Origin: Diploscapter coronatus
Lineage: Eukaryota > Nematoda > Chromadorea > Rhabditida > Rhabditidae
NCBI GenBank assembly: GCA_964036155.1
Contig: OZ038422.1
Location: forward strand, 53,715,201 to 53,779,200
DNA length: 64,000 bases
Direction: 5' to 3'
The position numbers and the translations under genes are program-made. Positions 35,101 through 46,900 of this stretch are shown here, in pieces (position 1 is the first letter of the stretch; the number at the start of each line of letters is the position of its first letter). The notes beneath the pieces were generated by a model. That model made no database searches, was not told the DNA's origin, and saw nothing but the letters and a program-made list of their open reading frames with translations.

Positions 35101-37870
35101 TGGACCTTTGAATCGAACGATCAAATCGGATGACCCAGACTTGCACGCCCTCCTTCTCCTGCATTTCAATGAATGGAACCTTCAAATCCCCATTCCATTT
35201 CGAACTCAAAGGCGGCATTTTCTTGTAGAATTTCACGTTTTCATCGAGGCTTTTTCATCTGAGAATCGCGCAATTCGTCTCGGACAAGCAAAGGGGAACT
35301 GAAAGGGTGAAAAGAAGATGAGAATGTGAACGCTGAACGTTGAACGAAGGAACGCAGGAACGCAAGAGTGAGAATAAGCTAGAAGACTTATGAAAATGAG
35401 ATGCTAAACCGAGATTAGGGAATTTTAATTGCGAAAACACGCAAATTTCTCACTTTTACTTCTTTTCCAACTATTTCTTCAACTCCCAGTCAGTTCTGTC
35501 CGACCGCTCCCATCGTTATTCCCTTCATTTTCACACTCATTCCTCCCCTCCCCTTTACTGTTCCGCTTTCTGCCTTCGAAATGGGCCAAACTCTTCTTCT
35601 CTGCTTCTTTGTCGGTTTCTTCAGTGATTTCCCTCATCTCCTCGCCTATCACTTTGATCTTCAGAATCATCATTTTTTGTGCGAATTTGCGAATGCGTGT
35701 TGGGTTCCAATCTCGTCGAGTTCAGCTGTGAAGATCAATAGAAAATTATGTAATTTCTTACTTATTGCTAGTTACCTGTCAGAGTCGCACAGGATTTCTC
35801 AGTTTTTAAGATTTTTGACTGCAAGAGAACCGAGAATTTAGCTAATAACGTGATTTACTTTTTTCAGGATTTACCATTCAGCTAGTCATCTTGAACCGAT
35901 TCACCTTAAATTTAAACAATTTTATTGCTAAATATCATCTGTATTTACTCAAGAATCTCATTTGAGTTTATTTTAATAATTGCTTTGACTATGTTATATG
36001 CCAAAGAAACTATTGAGTTCAGACGATTTTGACCACCATTTCAAAAATGTATTAAATTTAGGTTCATTTAGCTTCAATTTATATTCTCTTTATCCGTGTT
36101 TCGCAACTCTATTGCCTTGCACAATTCAGTTTCACACCTCTTTGCACTCTTCGATATTTTCTCCTCTTGTCTCGATCCAAATGAAGTCCTCTTCACAAAT
36201 AAGTTCTTCCCTGCTCTGCTCGATTCAATCAGACTCATTTCCTGTGTTCTTCATTTCTTCTTCATCTTTATCTTCACATCTTCATTCCACTGCAATCATT
36301 GTCTTCTTTCACCGGAACTTTCCTTCCTCTTGGAGCATCGCAATTCACTGCTTCTGCTTCAATTTCGCACTTCATCACAAACAAATTGCAAATTGAATCA
36401 AGTCACGATTCGGTTTCTGCAAATTATACCAAAATAAGAGAACAAAATTGTGAGCTTCTGTATTGCAACGTCATTATTGAATGACGACGATATTTTGATT
36501 CTCTACTAAAAATTGAAATTCGTTTCATTAGGCACAAATCTGACCATATTTTGACTCAATTTCAATTGCAATATCTGTTGCATTCTTCTCTAACCCAAAT
36601 CTGCGAGATAAAATTCAGTAATTCGTTATTTTGCCAGTTTTTTCTTCTTTCCATGATTGAAATCATCGAGTAATTCATCTTCAATCTCACTTTTTGCATG
36701 TTTTGAGTAATCTGCATGTAATCCTCTGCATGCATGTTCAGCTCGAGCAGCTCATTTTTCTCTCCTCCGCTCTTCTTCCATTTCTGCATCATTTTGCAGG
36801 CAGCTGGTTTGTCACAAGTAATAACAAACCCTTATTTTCCTTCCTTTGCAGGTAAAAAGTGATTAGTACCGCATTTTCGAGCAGGGCTATGAGACTATCT
36901 GTGTCTTTCTGCTTCTGCAATGGTCCTAGCTAGGCCCCGCCCTCATTACTTGCCTTTCTTTATCCTCTTCTCTGCTCTCTCTGCAAATCCTTCTATCTCT
37001 TCCATCCTTTCCTTATTCTAAGCCGTTTGCCGAAAGTAAGGTCCTTATCTTTTTCTCCTTCCTTTCTTTTCATAATTATTTCAGTTCTCCTCAGGAAGTG
37101 TTCCTCTCTAATAGTTTATAAATACTGGCGCTGAGCTTCTCACGCCTTGCAGCTTTCAGCCTAATCTCTCTTCAACCAGATTTCTGCGTTCCAAATTCGC
37201 TCTAGCAGCTATTTTCGTCGTGGATTTGATTGGATATGGCCTCGCGTAGTTTATAAATTTCCAATTTCCAGCCGACTTCTTCCGAAATCCCTTTGTTTTG
37301 GGATTTTATTACTCAACTACTAGTGAGGAGATATGAGGGGTTTATGACTAATCAGACGGATTGGGGCTATCAAATTAGCGATTGGTGGTTGTAAAGGTGT
37401 GCAAGTGAGCGAGTGCGCAGGTATGTGGAGGGAGGCTTGAAACTGGAGAACGGAAGGAGGGAGGGAGGGTGTATGAGGAGAGATAGAGTGAGCTGATAAA
37501 GCCGATAGCTGATAGAGACAGACAGGAGTGATCGCAAGGCTTTCAAGCAGCCAGCGCTCAGGCAGGCAGTTGCAAGCAGTCCGACTTCGCCATCGATCAC
37601 TCAGTCCATTCATTCACACAGCCGTCTTCCCTCTATCCTCTATCATCGAAATTCCTCTCCTTCTTTTCTCCGCGTGAGCTCTCCTTCTCCTTCTGTTGTA
37701 GTTCAATTAGTGTTTGTTTACAATGAATCGAAGCCTCATTCTTACAAAAAGTATACCCTTCCCTCTAAATGAATGATTTTTGACACTCTTCCAAACATTT
37801 TCTAGCTCAGACAATTGATCGCAGTTATTTTTGCATCGCTATATGGTCATGAGAGAAGTTGTCTTTTCAG
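26141..37870 (+). other. Long pyrimidine-rich non-coding region upstream of madd-2
   Basis: No exon chain could be assembled in about 11.7 kb. The + strand is strikingly rich in C and T over long runs (for example 28030-28090, 28640-28790, 29640-29880, 31560-31800, 36100-36360), which produces many spurious serine/phenylalanine/leucine-rich ORFs. It contains the foldback element at 34.03-34.37 kb. Near the right end are a TATA-like TATAAATA at 37117-37124, a purine tract GGAAGGAGGGAGGGAGGG at about 37451-37468, and an ATG at 37722-37724 followed by a donor-like AAAA|GTATAC. These could belong to a madd-2 promoter or leader exon. The region may be promoter plus a 5'UTR intron or outron of madd-2. 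Confidence 0.5.
34030..34367. mobile_element. Foldback element with long terminal inverted repeats
   Basis: Strong arms lie at about 34074-34141 and 34254-34328. Two blocks match perfectly in inverted orientation. One is AGGGTATTTCATGC (34080-34093 against 34307-34320). The other is a 21-bp word, GTCAGAAAGTG followed by TCCGATTGGA (34113-34133 against 34267-34287). Weaker similarity extends outward to about 34030 and 34367 (GGAG-GTTTTC words). The spacer of about 110 bp is AT-rich and has no ORF. High arm identity suggests a relatively recent insertion compared with the element at 7.5-7.9 kb. Confidence 0.8.
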
Positions 37871-37903
37871 AATCAGAATTGGGTGAATATAATCGAGTCA
37901 GCC

Positions 37904-40900
37904 ATGGATGAAGAACTGAAATGTTCGCTGTGCAGGCGATTTTTTGAAGATCCGATTTTGCTGCACTGTGGACATAGTTACTGTAGACAATGCGCTTTGA
38001 AGGTATTCTTTTTGATTTTCAATGTCATTCATTTTTCAAACTATACATTTGGAAAAGTTGATATAATATGATTTAGAAACAAACTAGATTTGATAATGCA
38101 AGAAAGTTAGGTCAATTTTCCAAGCTGATCTTCCTCGTATTTATGGACGAATGAAATTGTTGCACTTTCAGGTCCATCAACCAGTCTGCTCATCTTCGTT
38201 AGCTTCGTCAGCAACTCGACCTTCTACTCCTGGAGCAGTTGCACCAAGCTTGTTTTCTCAAACAGGCGGCTACAATCCTCTCCCTTTATCACCGCTCATC
38301 AATTCTCCTGTATCTCCACAGTGCAGTAGCGGTAAGTTCATTTACTTTCATGAAATACCTTAGTTTTGCTTTCTAAAGAATAAGAATGATCTCGCTATTT
38401 TTGCATTATGCAATTAAAAAAAAAACTTATGCATTGCATTTACTGGAAAATGAAAAGTACTCGACTAGACTTCGTATTTTTTGAAGGTCGTTTTTTCTTA
38501 CAAAACCTAATTGTTTTCTCGAACTAAAGCCGTACATCTTGGATCTTCGCTCATTCCCTTCTGGCTTCCTTCATAACTCATAGTCCGAATTATTTTGCCT
38601 GCCTTCTGCAGTTGTAGCCCTCTCTCTAACTGCTTCGTCTTCTATTCTTAACTGACCACATAACAGATCTCTAAAAAAGTGGAAGGCAATGTGCTTAGAG
38701 TCAAAAAGCCAAGTCTTTCTATTGCTGCAGGCAGATTATTCCCTTTCTTCTCCTTTCTCTTCTCTATGAATTGACCGACCAGATGAGGAAGAAACTAAAC
38801 CAGTGAGAATAGGAGTGAGAAATGAGTTCGGGCCAGCTAATAATAGACAAAAACATCTGAAAGTTGGATAGATTTAGAAGTCTTACGGTTTTCAGCCTCC
38901 GATACAATGTCGATCTGCGTATCGGATGACCACGAATCTGACAAACTCTCCGTGGTTTCGGAGACGGACTCTGGAGTCGTCGTCTGTGGAAGAAGTAAGC
39001 GTTTGGATAGTTTTGTCTGAAATCTAATAGTCCATTTACTCTCTATGAACCTCGAAAATTGAATTCTCTTCAGATTCTCGCCCGTCTTCAATAGTCGGAC
39101 CTCCGATTTCTCGATTGCCCAATATTCTGACGCCTTCTACAAGTGGTGTTCAGATTGCGTGCAGTGAGTATTATCTTCTCATTACTAAAATTTGCACCGA
39201 TTCTTCAGATCAATGCCAAAAACCCTCGTATTTCTGTGATGAGTCTGCAATTGCATCTGCTCCGGCAAATATCGCCATGCAGAATGTGATCAACCGATAC
39301 CTCGCTCAACATCCCAATTTAGCTTCGTCTGACAGGAAACCTGAACTTGTTGAGGAGAAGAAGAAGGATCCTTCTTGTCAGGTGAATTTAAAATTTTCGA
39401 CTCTCAATCCATTTTCTGTCGAAGATCAGCTTTTTCCAAGTCATATGATTTAAAAAAAAAATCCGTGTGTTTAGCATCCCACTAGTTTTATCTTTCAGTT
39501 GTGCGAAGGTTCTGCCCGTTCGGCAGTGGTGTTCTGTGAACAATGCGACATTTTCTACTGCGAGCCCTGTCAAGCGGCCCTTCATCCCGCACGAGGGCCG
39601 CTGGCAAAACACACATTGCAATCGGCTTCTTCGACGAGGTAAGAAATCGTCTATTGTTCAGATTATTCACAAATTACTGCAGAAAATCCCCTCCGCGAAC
39701 TCTGAAGGACCCTTTGAAGTGCTCGGTGCACACTTCGGAAGCCCTGACGATGTATTGCATTCCTTGCAAATTCCCCGTTTGCTGCAGATGTTTGCAGGAT
39801 ATTCGGTAATTTTTATCAGCATTACGAATATAAGGTACAATTCGAAAAGAGAGTTGTTTTTTGAAAAAAAAAACTCATATTTTCAATTTGAATAAATTGT
39901 ATTTCAGGCATACGAACCACGACGTCCAGACTCTGGCAGCCACCTGCAAGACTCACAAGGTGCGTTCTTTTCCCCCTTATAGTTTGTTATGGAATATTTC
40001 AAATTGCAACTTCTCACTGCTCTTTGCTTTTCATTTCCGTTCTCTTCCATTTATTCTAATTGACCTTCACTCTTTCTTTGCTGGGGTGGGGTCTGTTTTG
40101 ACTGGTCGAACTCGGATTTCACACTTGGATGGACTCCTTTTGGATGCATTTGGAACGAGGAACGGAGCCTGGCTAATTAAAACGGCACTGCGGACTACAG
40201 ACTAGGCTGAGTCGGGATGTATGGAACCTCATATGTTTTAGACTAGGGAAAGTAGGAATCTGGAAGAAATGACGAATTACTCTGGGGAACTTCGTTTGTA
40301 GATTCAGCTTCTTTTCATTTGTAGTTTCTCGTATTTCTCTCTGGTCATTCTTATTCTAACTCCTTCATTGGCTATTTCTTTAATGTGTCACTCGTAACCC
40401 CTGAGGGCATGTCGTTGAGCTCTGCAAAGGGAAATGCCTGTGGCCGCAGGCAGCAAAAAGCCCCCGACAAATAAAGTGGACATCTGAGAAACTAAAGAGG
40501 AAAGAATAAGGAATTATCCACACATTGCAGATACGAAAAAGTAGGCAAATATTAAGGGGTAAATATTGCACTATTTTGTTGGGGGAGTAGTAGTAATACG
40601 GCTTACTTGAAGATAAATTTGCAAAATTGTTCCAGTTCGGTATTATAAAGGTCATGTGCTATAGTTTCGGAGCCTTCACTTTGCCGAGAATAAATTATCG
40701 ATAAGTGATAAATCATTTCATCATGCATACTTCCTTCAATCTTCATTCAATCAGCTCATTATTCAACTCTTGCACCATCTGATCAGATCCTTATCTCCCC
40801 CTTTCCTTGCATCATTCATTCCTCTCTGCAGCATTTCGTCTTGTCTTATTTCCGTGTGTTTTGCCTCATTTTCAGTCGGTAATTAATCACGAAATCACAG

Positions 40901-43900
40901 CGACAGGCACATTTTCTGCTGCATCTTCACTCTGCGACAGTTGCAACGAATATCTACACAATTGGGGAAGATTTCCATATTTCATATGCAAAATGGGAGA
41001 TAAATTAGCAAATTTGCACAATTTAGATGCTCTAAAAGACAGTTGGAAGGAGTACTTTATCATTTGGTTTTATCCGCTTCGAACTAAATTGTTGAATTCT
41101 TTTAAAGTAGAGGGCTGAAGTAGTTTCTTGAGTAGATTATCAATTTTTGTACAGTTGACATACATTACTGGAGTCAGATGGACAGACAGGATAATGACCA
41201 GTTTAGAAAGAGATGAAGAGGGGGCAAGAGGATCGAATGGCAACTTGAATGAAGCAGGGCAAATAGAGCTATAAAAGGAGGGAAGGGGACAATAAAAGGC
41301 AAGGGGTAAGATGATGACATTCGAGAGCGAACACTTTTGCAAACTAGATGGAGGCAGAAAAGATATGAAGTGAAAATTTGAAATGTCTGGCTCGGAATTA
41401 CACCTCAACCTTGTCTTGAATATATCATTTCTGTCTCATGCTTTTGCTCAAATCAAATCGATGTCTGTCAAAATGTCGACTTTACTTCACGTGGTTTTTC
41501 TCAGCCAACGCTTCTCAAATCTCTACAAGTTTTTCTCGAGTAATTTGAGCGTTTTCTTTTGGAGTAAGACTGTGAACCCGCAACGAAAATAAAGAATGGA
41601 AAAATCAGCTGCTGGAAAAATAATGCAGAAAAAAGGAAAGGAAAAGAAGGGAAGGATAAGCTAGGATGATGTATCTCGGATTACTCAACACAACATTGTA
41701 ATTGCAATCAGAGCTGGAAAATGAAGAATGAGGGATTAGGAAATGGGGAGGGAAGGTATTGCGCAAGGAGATCAGATAGTGACAGTGTTTATCCCAGATA
41801 TCCTCAATTATGATCGAGCAAATTGGAATAACAGGTCAAATCGAGTGTAATATGATAGGTTCATTCAGAAATATGCATTGTTTCGAGTGATGGGCAAATG
41901 ATATTAATTTATTCATCTAGAAAAAAGAAATCTACTTATAAAAATGATGATGAGATTGAACGAGTGAGATCAATTACCCTTGCCTGTCTCTTCTGATTGC
42001 TCGAGGTTGCGGCTGGTAATGTTCTTGTTCCAGCATATTGTCGAAGTCCTGATTAGTCCTCAGCATGCTCACCACCCTGTCGATCAGCTCCCGCGCCTCT
42101 CGAATCTGCAGGTTGACGACGGCCAAAAGCTGCTCCATCTCCCTATTGCTCACATTCTGACTCTCGAAACGATCGCTCATTTTCTTGATTTCTGAATCAG
42201 AAGATTTGAGAGCATGGTTCTGAAGAAAACGGATTATCAGCCATTTCCGGCGAAAATAGACTAAAATCAAAATTTTCAGAAAAGTTGCAAAAATCAGAAT
42301 TCTATGAATGCACACGAACTGTCGCAAATTTTCAGCTTATTATTGAAACTGTGCTAGCCCCGTGCGCTATTATGCGAGATCTCTCTTGCGATTTTCTTGA
42401 TAGAAATGATTGGTTGCCTCCCAAAATAGAATAAATAATTCAAATTTTTGCATCCTCTTTGGGAATTTGGTTTTAGTTTAGTTTCGCCAGAAATGGATGA
42501 TACCTGGTTTGTGAGAAATGAAATCCCAAAATTTACGACTAGCGAGAATATTTGAGAACAGTTTTGAATATGAGTGATATGAAATTGTAAAATGGATTTA
42601 TCGAGGTCCATTTCAAGTGTCTGAAGCTTTCTGTAAAATTTAGTGGTTGTTATTGATTCTTCTCTAAAATCTTCTATATCTCTTGAAAATCGATTGATCA
42701 CATATTATGCAGTGGTGAAATTCATATTGTTCCTTCTTTATCCTATGTTTCTCTTTCTCCAACCACAAACTTATTCTCGAAGTTTAACTCTTGGATTTCG
42801 TTGATATTTCGTGATTATGATTGATGAGTTAGTGATTGGATCTTTGGAAGAGCAGAGTCAAAAGTATTGAGTAAGAATCGGGAATGATGTTGAAAATTAT
42901 ACGCAATTCATGTCTCAACTCTATTCTTCAGAAGTTCGAAATAACTAGACTGCAAATTTAAATAATTCTCACAAAAACAACGCATAATTTTTTGCTACTA
43001 TTGCATTTCCCAAATAGTAGATTTTTGTAAAATTCTGGTTTATTGACAACGTGTTTTTCAACAAATTCGTAAATCTCACAAAAGCCTGGTTTTATCGCTT
43101 TGTTCATGCATTTATCACCTAGCCACTGGCTACGTCTGTTTTCTCTTCTCTTCTTCTGTTTCTGTTGCGATTTGAGTTTCATGCGACTCTCTAATCGATG
43201 TGTTGTAACAGACACATACGAGAAGTGATTTGGAAAAACGAAAACAAGCACTGAAAATTTCGGGGATTATGCTAGAATTACTCAAAAGAATTTCAGCGCT
43301 CATTACCATCTTTCGTGAAACAATTAATTTAATTTATGTTCATGACTCTGAATCAGATCGAATTGTAAAAAGAGAAAATCATGTAAATCCCAGAATTTCG
43401 ATTTTACCAAACTTTCAAGAAAACAGAATAGCAAGGTTTATCACCTTAGTGCTAATTGCCCGTTCCTTTACTCGTTCATTCCTCTGACCAACAGCTGCTT
43501 CTCTGCCTCTTCATTTATCTGCCCATTTGTCGGCTCGTTCGGCTACTTGTATTACCCTCCTCCCTTGTAGATGGAGATACTACAACTCGTTTCTTGTAGC
43601 GCTATTGTCAGCAACACAAAGGAGTAAAGGGAAGATGACTGTGTAATGAGCAAGAAAGGGTTCGACAGAATGACTCCGAGAAGGTAAAGCAGGTACTAGC
43701 AAGGAAGTGTCGGGTAACAACTGTCTGAATAGCTGAATTGACTGTGATCTAGCCGGATGTAGGATGAGGTCAGCAGGGACACGTAATGGAGATACATTTG
43801 ATATTTGAAAGGTATTTGAGGCATTCCCACAGATTATTGTAATAACTGGAACTGACGACGGAAGAGAATTTTAAACATGAGAACCAAAGCTAAAACCTGA

Positions 43901-46900
43901 ACCGAATCCGTTCATAAGCGCCAAAATAAGCACTTTGTTTGAGTCTAATGACGTTCTAAAATCAGTATTTTCTTTAGAATTTGAACAATTTCTGTTAGAT
44001 ATTCGTCAAATTTCCGATTCCCAGCAAGAAATCGGACCATTTATTTCCATTTCTGCAACAATGTCCCTATTGTTTACACGGGAACTTCTCGTGTCACGGT
44101 GCGTTAATCTCTGACACCCGCACTGCATTTCCCCTTCTCTTATTAGGTTACTCATTTTACCCAAAATGGTATCGAATAAATGAATGCAAGAAGGGGGATG
44201 AGGGATAGTGCTCTCCAGGGAAAGAAATGGGAGGAAACGTGATAGCCTCGAGCACAGACCCACACAGACCAGCCTGTTAGGAGCAGTTACCGCAAACGAC
44301 TCATTATCTCGAGAGCCGCTAAAATGATCCTCGAATCTAATGACTTGACAGACTTGACGCACTGCTTTTGGTCTTATCGCAAATGAGTAAATAGGGGAAA
44401 TTAGATAGTCAAATTATCGCTGGACTTCAAAAGATTGAAACCCGAGGCGTCTGAAACTAATAATTGAAAAATTAGAAATCGGTAAATTGAAAATTTAGCT
44501 CATTTTAGTATTTAATTTTTTTTTACCGTTTTTCGTTTTCCAAACATTTTTTTTTACAAATTTTTTTAATCGAGCGTGACACTAAATTTATCTAGCAATC
44601 AACTATTTTTAGAATCAGCTTTCTTTTCTTCCATATATTGCTTTCTGCTTTTGTCTATTTTTCATTATCCCATCTAATTATTTGCCGTCTTCTTATTCTC
44701 TCTGCCAATTTTTCCGGATTAATGGATTTTCGCAGCTTTACGCCTTTCCTTTGTCATTCAGCTGCTTTTGGTCTACATAAACAAAACAACAATAAATATA
44801 AAAAAAATAAAGAAAAAATAGGAGAAAATGATGAAAATATTTAGAAAATAATGATAAATTGCAATTTTTACTGCTGTTTACAGGAAAGAAGAAGAGCCTG
44901 TTGAGTCATAAATCGTCATAAATTCTGTGCAGTTTAGTGTCATATGCGCGAAGTGAAAGAATGTCATTATAGAGAGAAAACGGGGAAGAATTTGATTTGC
45001 AACTGTTTTGAAGGAAATCGAAGATTTACTGTAGGGTAAATTTTAATCTTATTATTCCGAAGATAACATTTTCCTCTAACAACATGCATAAACATATGGA
45101 ATTCTCTTTCATTATCAGCGATTGTCCTAAATATAGCAAAATCTCTTCTAAGCTTCAAATATTCTTTCAAATTTGTTCAATATTTCCACGATATCTACTA
45201 TCTTATACATTAATTCATCAGTTTCAATTGCTCAGTGTTCATTTCTGTGCATCTTCATCCACATTTCACAACCTCCCCTCCTCCATCTGCTAAGGCACTT
45301 GCATTTCTCGTTCTCTGACCACAGCTTCATCTATGCATGTTCTCTCTCCAATTCACGTGTTTGGCCTGCAACGGATAATTAGAGGGCTACATTTTTCATG
45401 ACCAAGGGCCGCAGAAATATTGCAGACAGAAATGAGTCAGGCAATGGAAATCCACTTCACGAATGCATTGCGCGGGACATTCGAAATTTGCAAGTCAAAT
45501 GGTGTGATGAAATCAGAGCATTTATCTCACACCTATGAAATGACTTATATTCTGGGAAAGGTAACACAAACTGAAATCTGAAATGCATAAATAGAATAGA
45601 AATTGAAATCGAACTGATAGAAAATAACCAGAACTGTTACCAAATCCGGAATTCCAGATAGTTTTTCTCTTAATGTTTACAAATTCTCGTAATCGGTCTT
45701 CCGGTCTGTTTATTTTGCATCGGCTAATCACAAAGCGGTCTATCCTTTGTGAAGAGCTTTATCCATTTACTGCAGCTGCCAAAGTTGCGTAATTCTCGCA
45801 CATTCGAAGGGAATCGAGAAATTGGAGAACGGCTCGAAAAAATAAGCAAATGACTGGTTTCTTAGAAAAAAAATGCACTTTTAGTGGGGTACAAGTAAAA
45901 TACAGACTTCAGATCTGGAAAACAAATCAGAGTTGAGAATTTTAAAAATACTTCTCTTAAAGCATGAGCAGATTTAGTTTCTCTAAAAATCGAACTGATC
46001 TTCCTAAAAATTTCCCACAATATTCTCCTCTTTTTGACAGTTGGATTCCTTATTCACTGTTCTTTATTGGGTGATAATTTGACAGTAACAAATGACTGCC
46101 TTCTCCATTCATCTGCCCTTCCCAGTCAAATCCATCAACCTCCCAGTTTCCTTCTTTCTTTCTCTGCCCTCTCTCTGCCCCACTTCATATCTCGCTTATT
46201 TCTCATCTCTGCCACCTAAAATGGTCATTCTCATTCAATTCGAAGCACGCGCCCAGTGATTGATGAAGCCCATAATTGGGACAAAATGATGCAAGAGGGA
46301 GTGAGGAGTTGCAATGGGAAATTAATTGAATATCAAAATTATGAAATAAAATGAATGAATTAATGATATTTTAGGCCGAACTATCACAAACCCTCCAACA
46401 GTTGAGCGAAAAAGCGAAAACTGCAACGGAAGAAATCGGCAGGTTGAAGGGATTGCAGGAAGTTGTACAGGTAATTTGAAAGCCATTCTTTCTGCACCCT
46501 GGAATAGTTGCAGCTTTTCGTAAAAAATGCGAAGCATGAGGAATAATTATGTGTTTTCTTCCAATATTTACATGTTCCAAAATAGCTTATTCAAAGATTC
46601 ACTTATTTTACAAATACCGTTTTATGGAACATTGATGATTTTCAGAATAACTGCAACGATTTCAAATCATCCGTCTGCATCCAAGTCGATGCTCTGATTG
46701 AACAGTTGCAATTACGAAAGGAAAGACTCATGAAACATGTCGATGAACAGAGCAATATGAAGGCAGGAATATAAATTAGGGAAAAATATCAAATGACAAT
46801 TTTAGAAACGCGCTTTGAAAGAACAAATCCAAAGGTGTACCTCGAAATTATCGAAAACGACGGCTCTGATTCAGTTTTGCATCGAAGTTTTGAAAGAACC

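Noticed and set aside
35998..36437. Overlapping 113-132 codon ORFs in the 26-37 kb region
   Set aside because: Pyrimidine-rich DNA gives serine/leucine/phenylalanine runs in several frames; no exon chain or domain.
37722..37753. Short ATG ORF (MNRSLILTK) as an upstream coding exon of madd-2
   Set aside because: Splicing its phase to the next exon meets a stop before the MDEELKC start, and TRIM9 proteins begin at MDEELKC, so at most it is 5'UTR.
42354..42701. 115-codon minus-strand ORF upstream of the nested small gene, as a further exon
   Set aside because: No splice signals link it in phase to 42180, and the composition is typical of AT-rich non-coding DNA.
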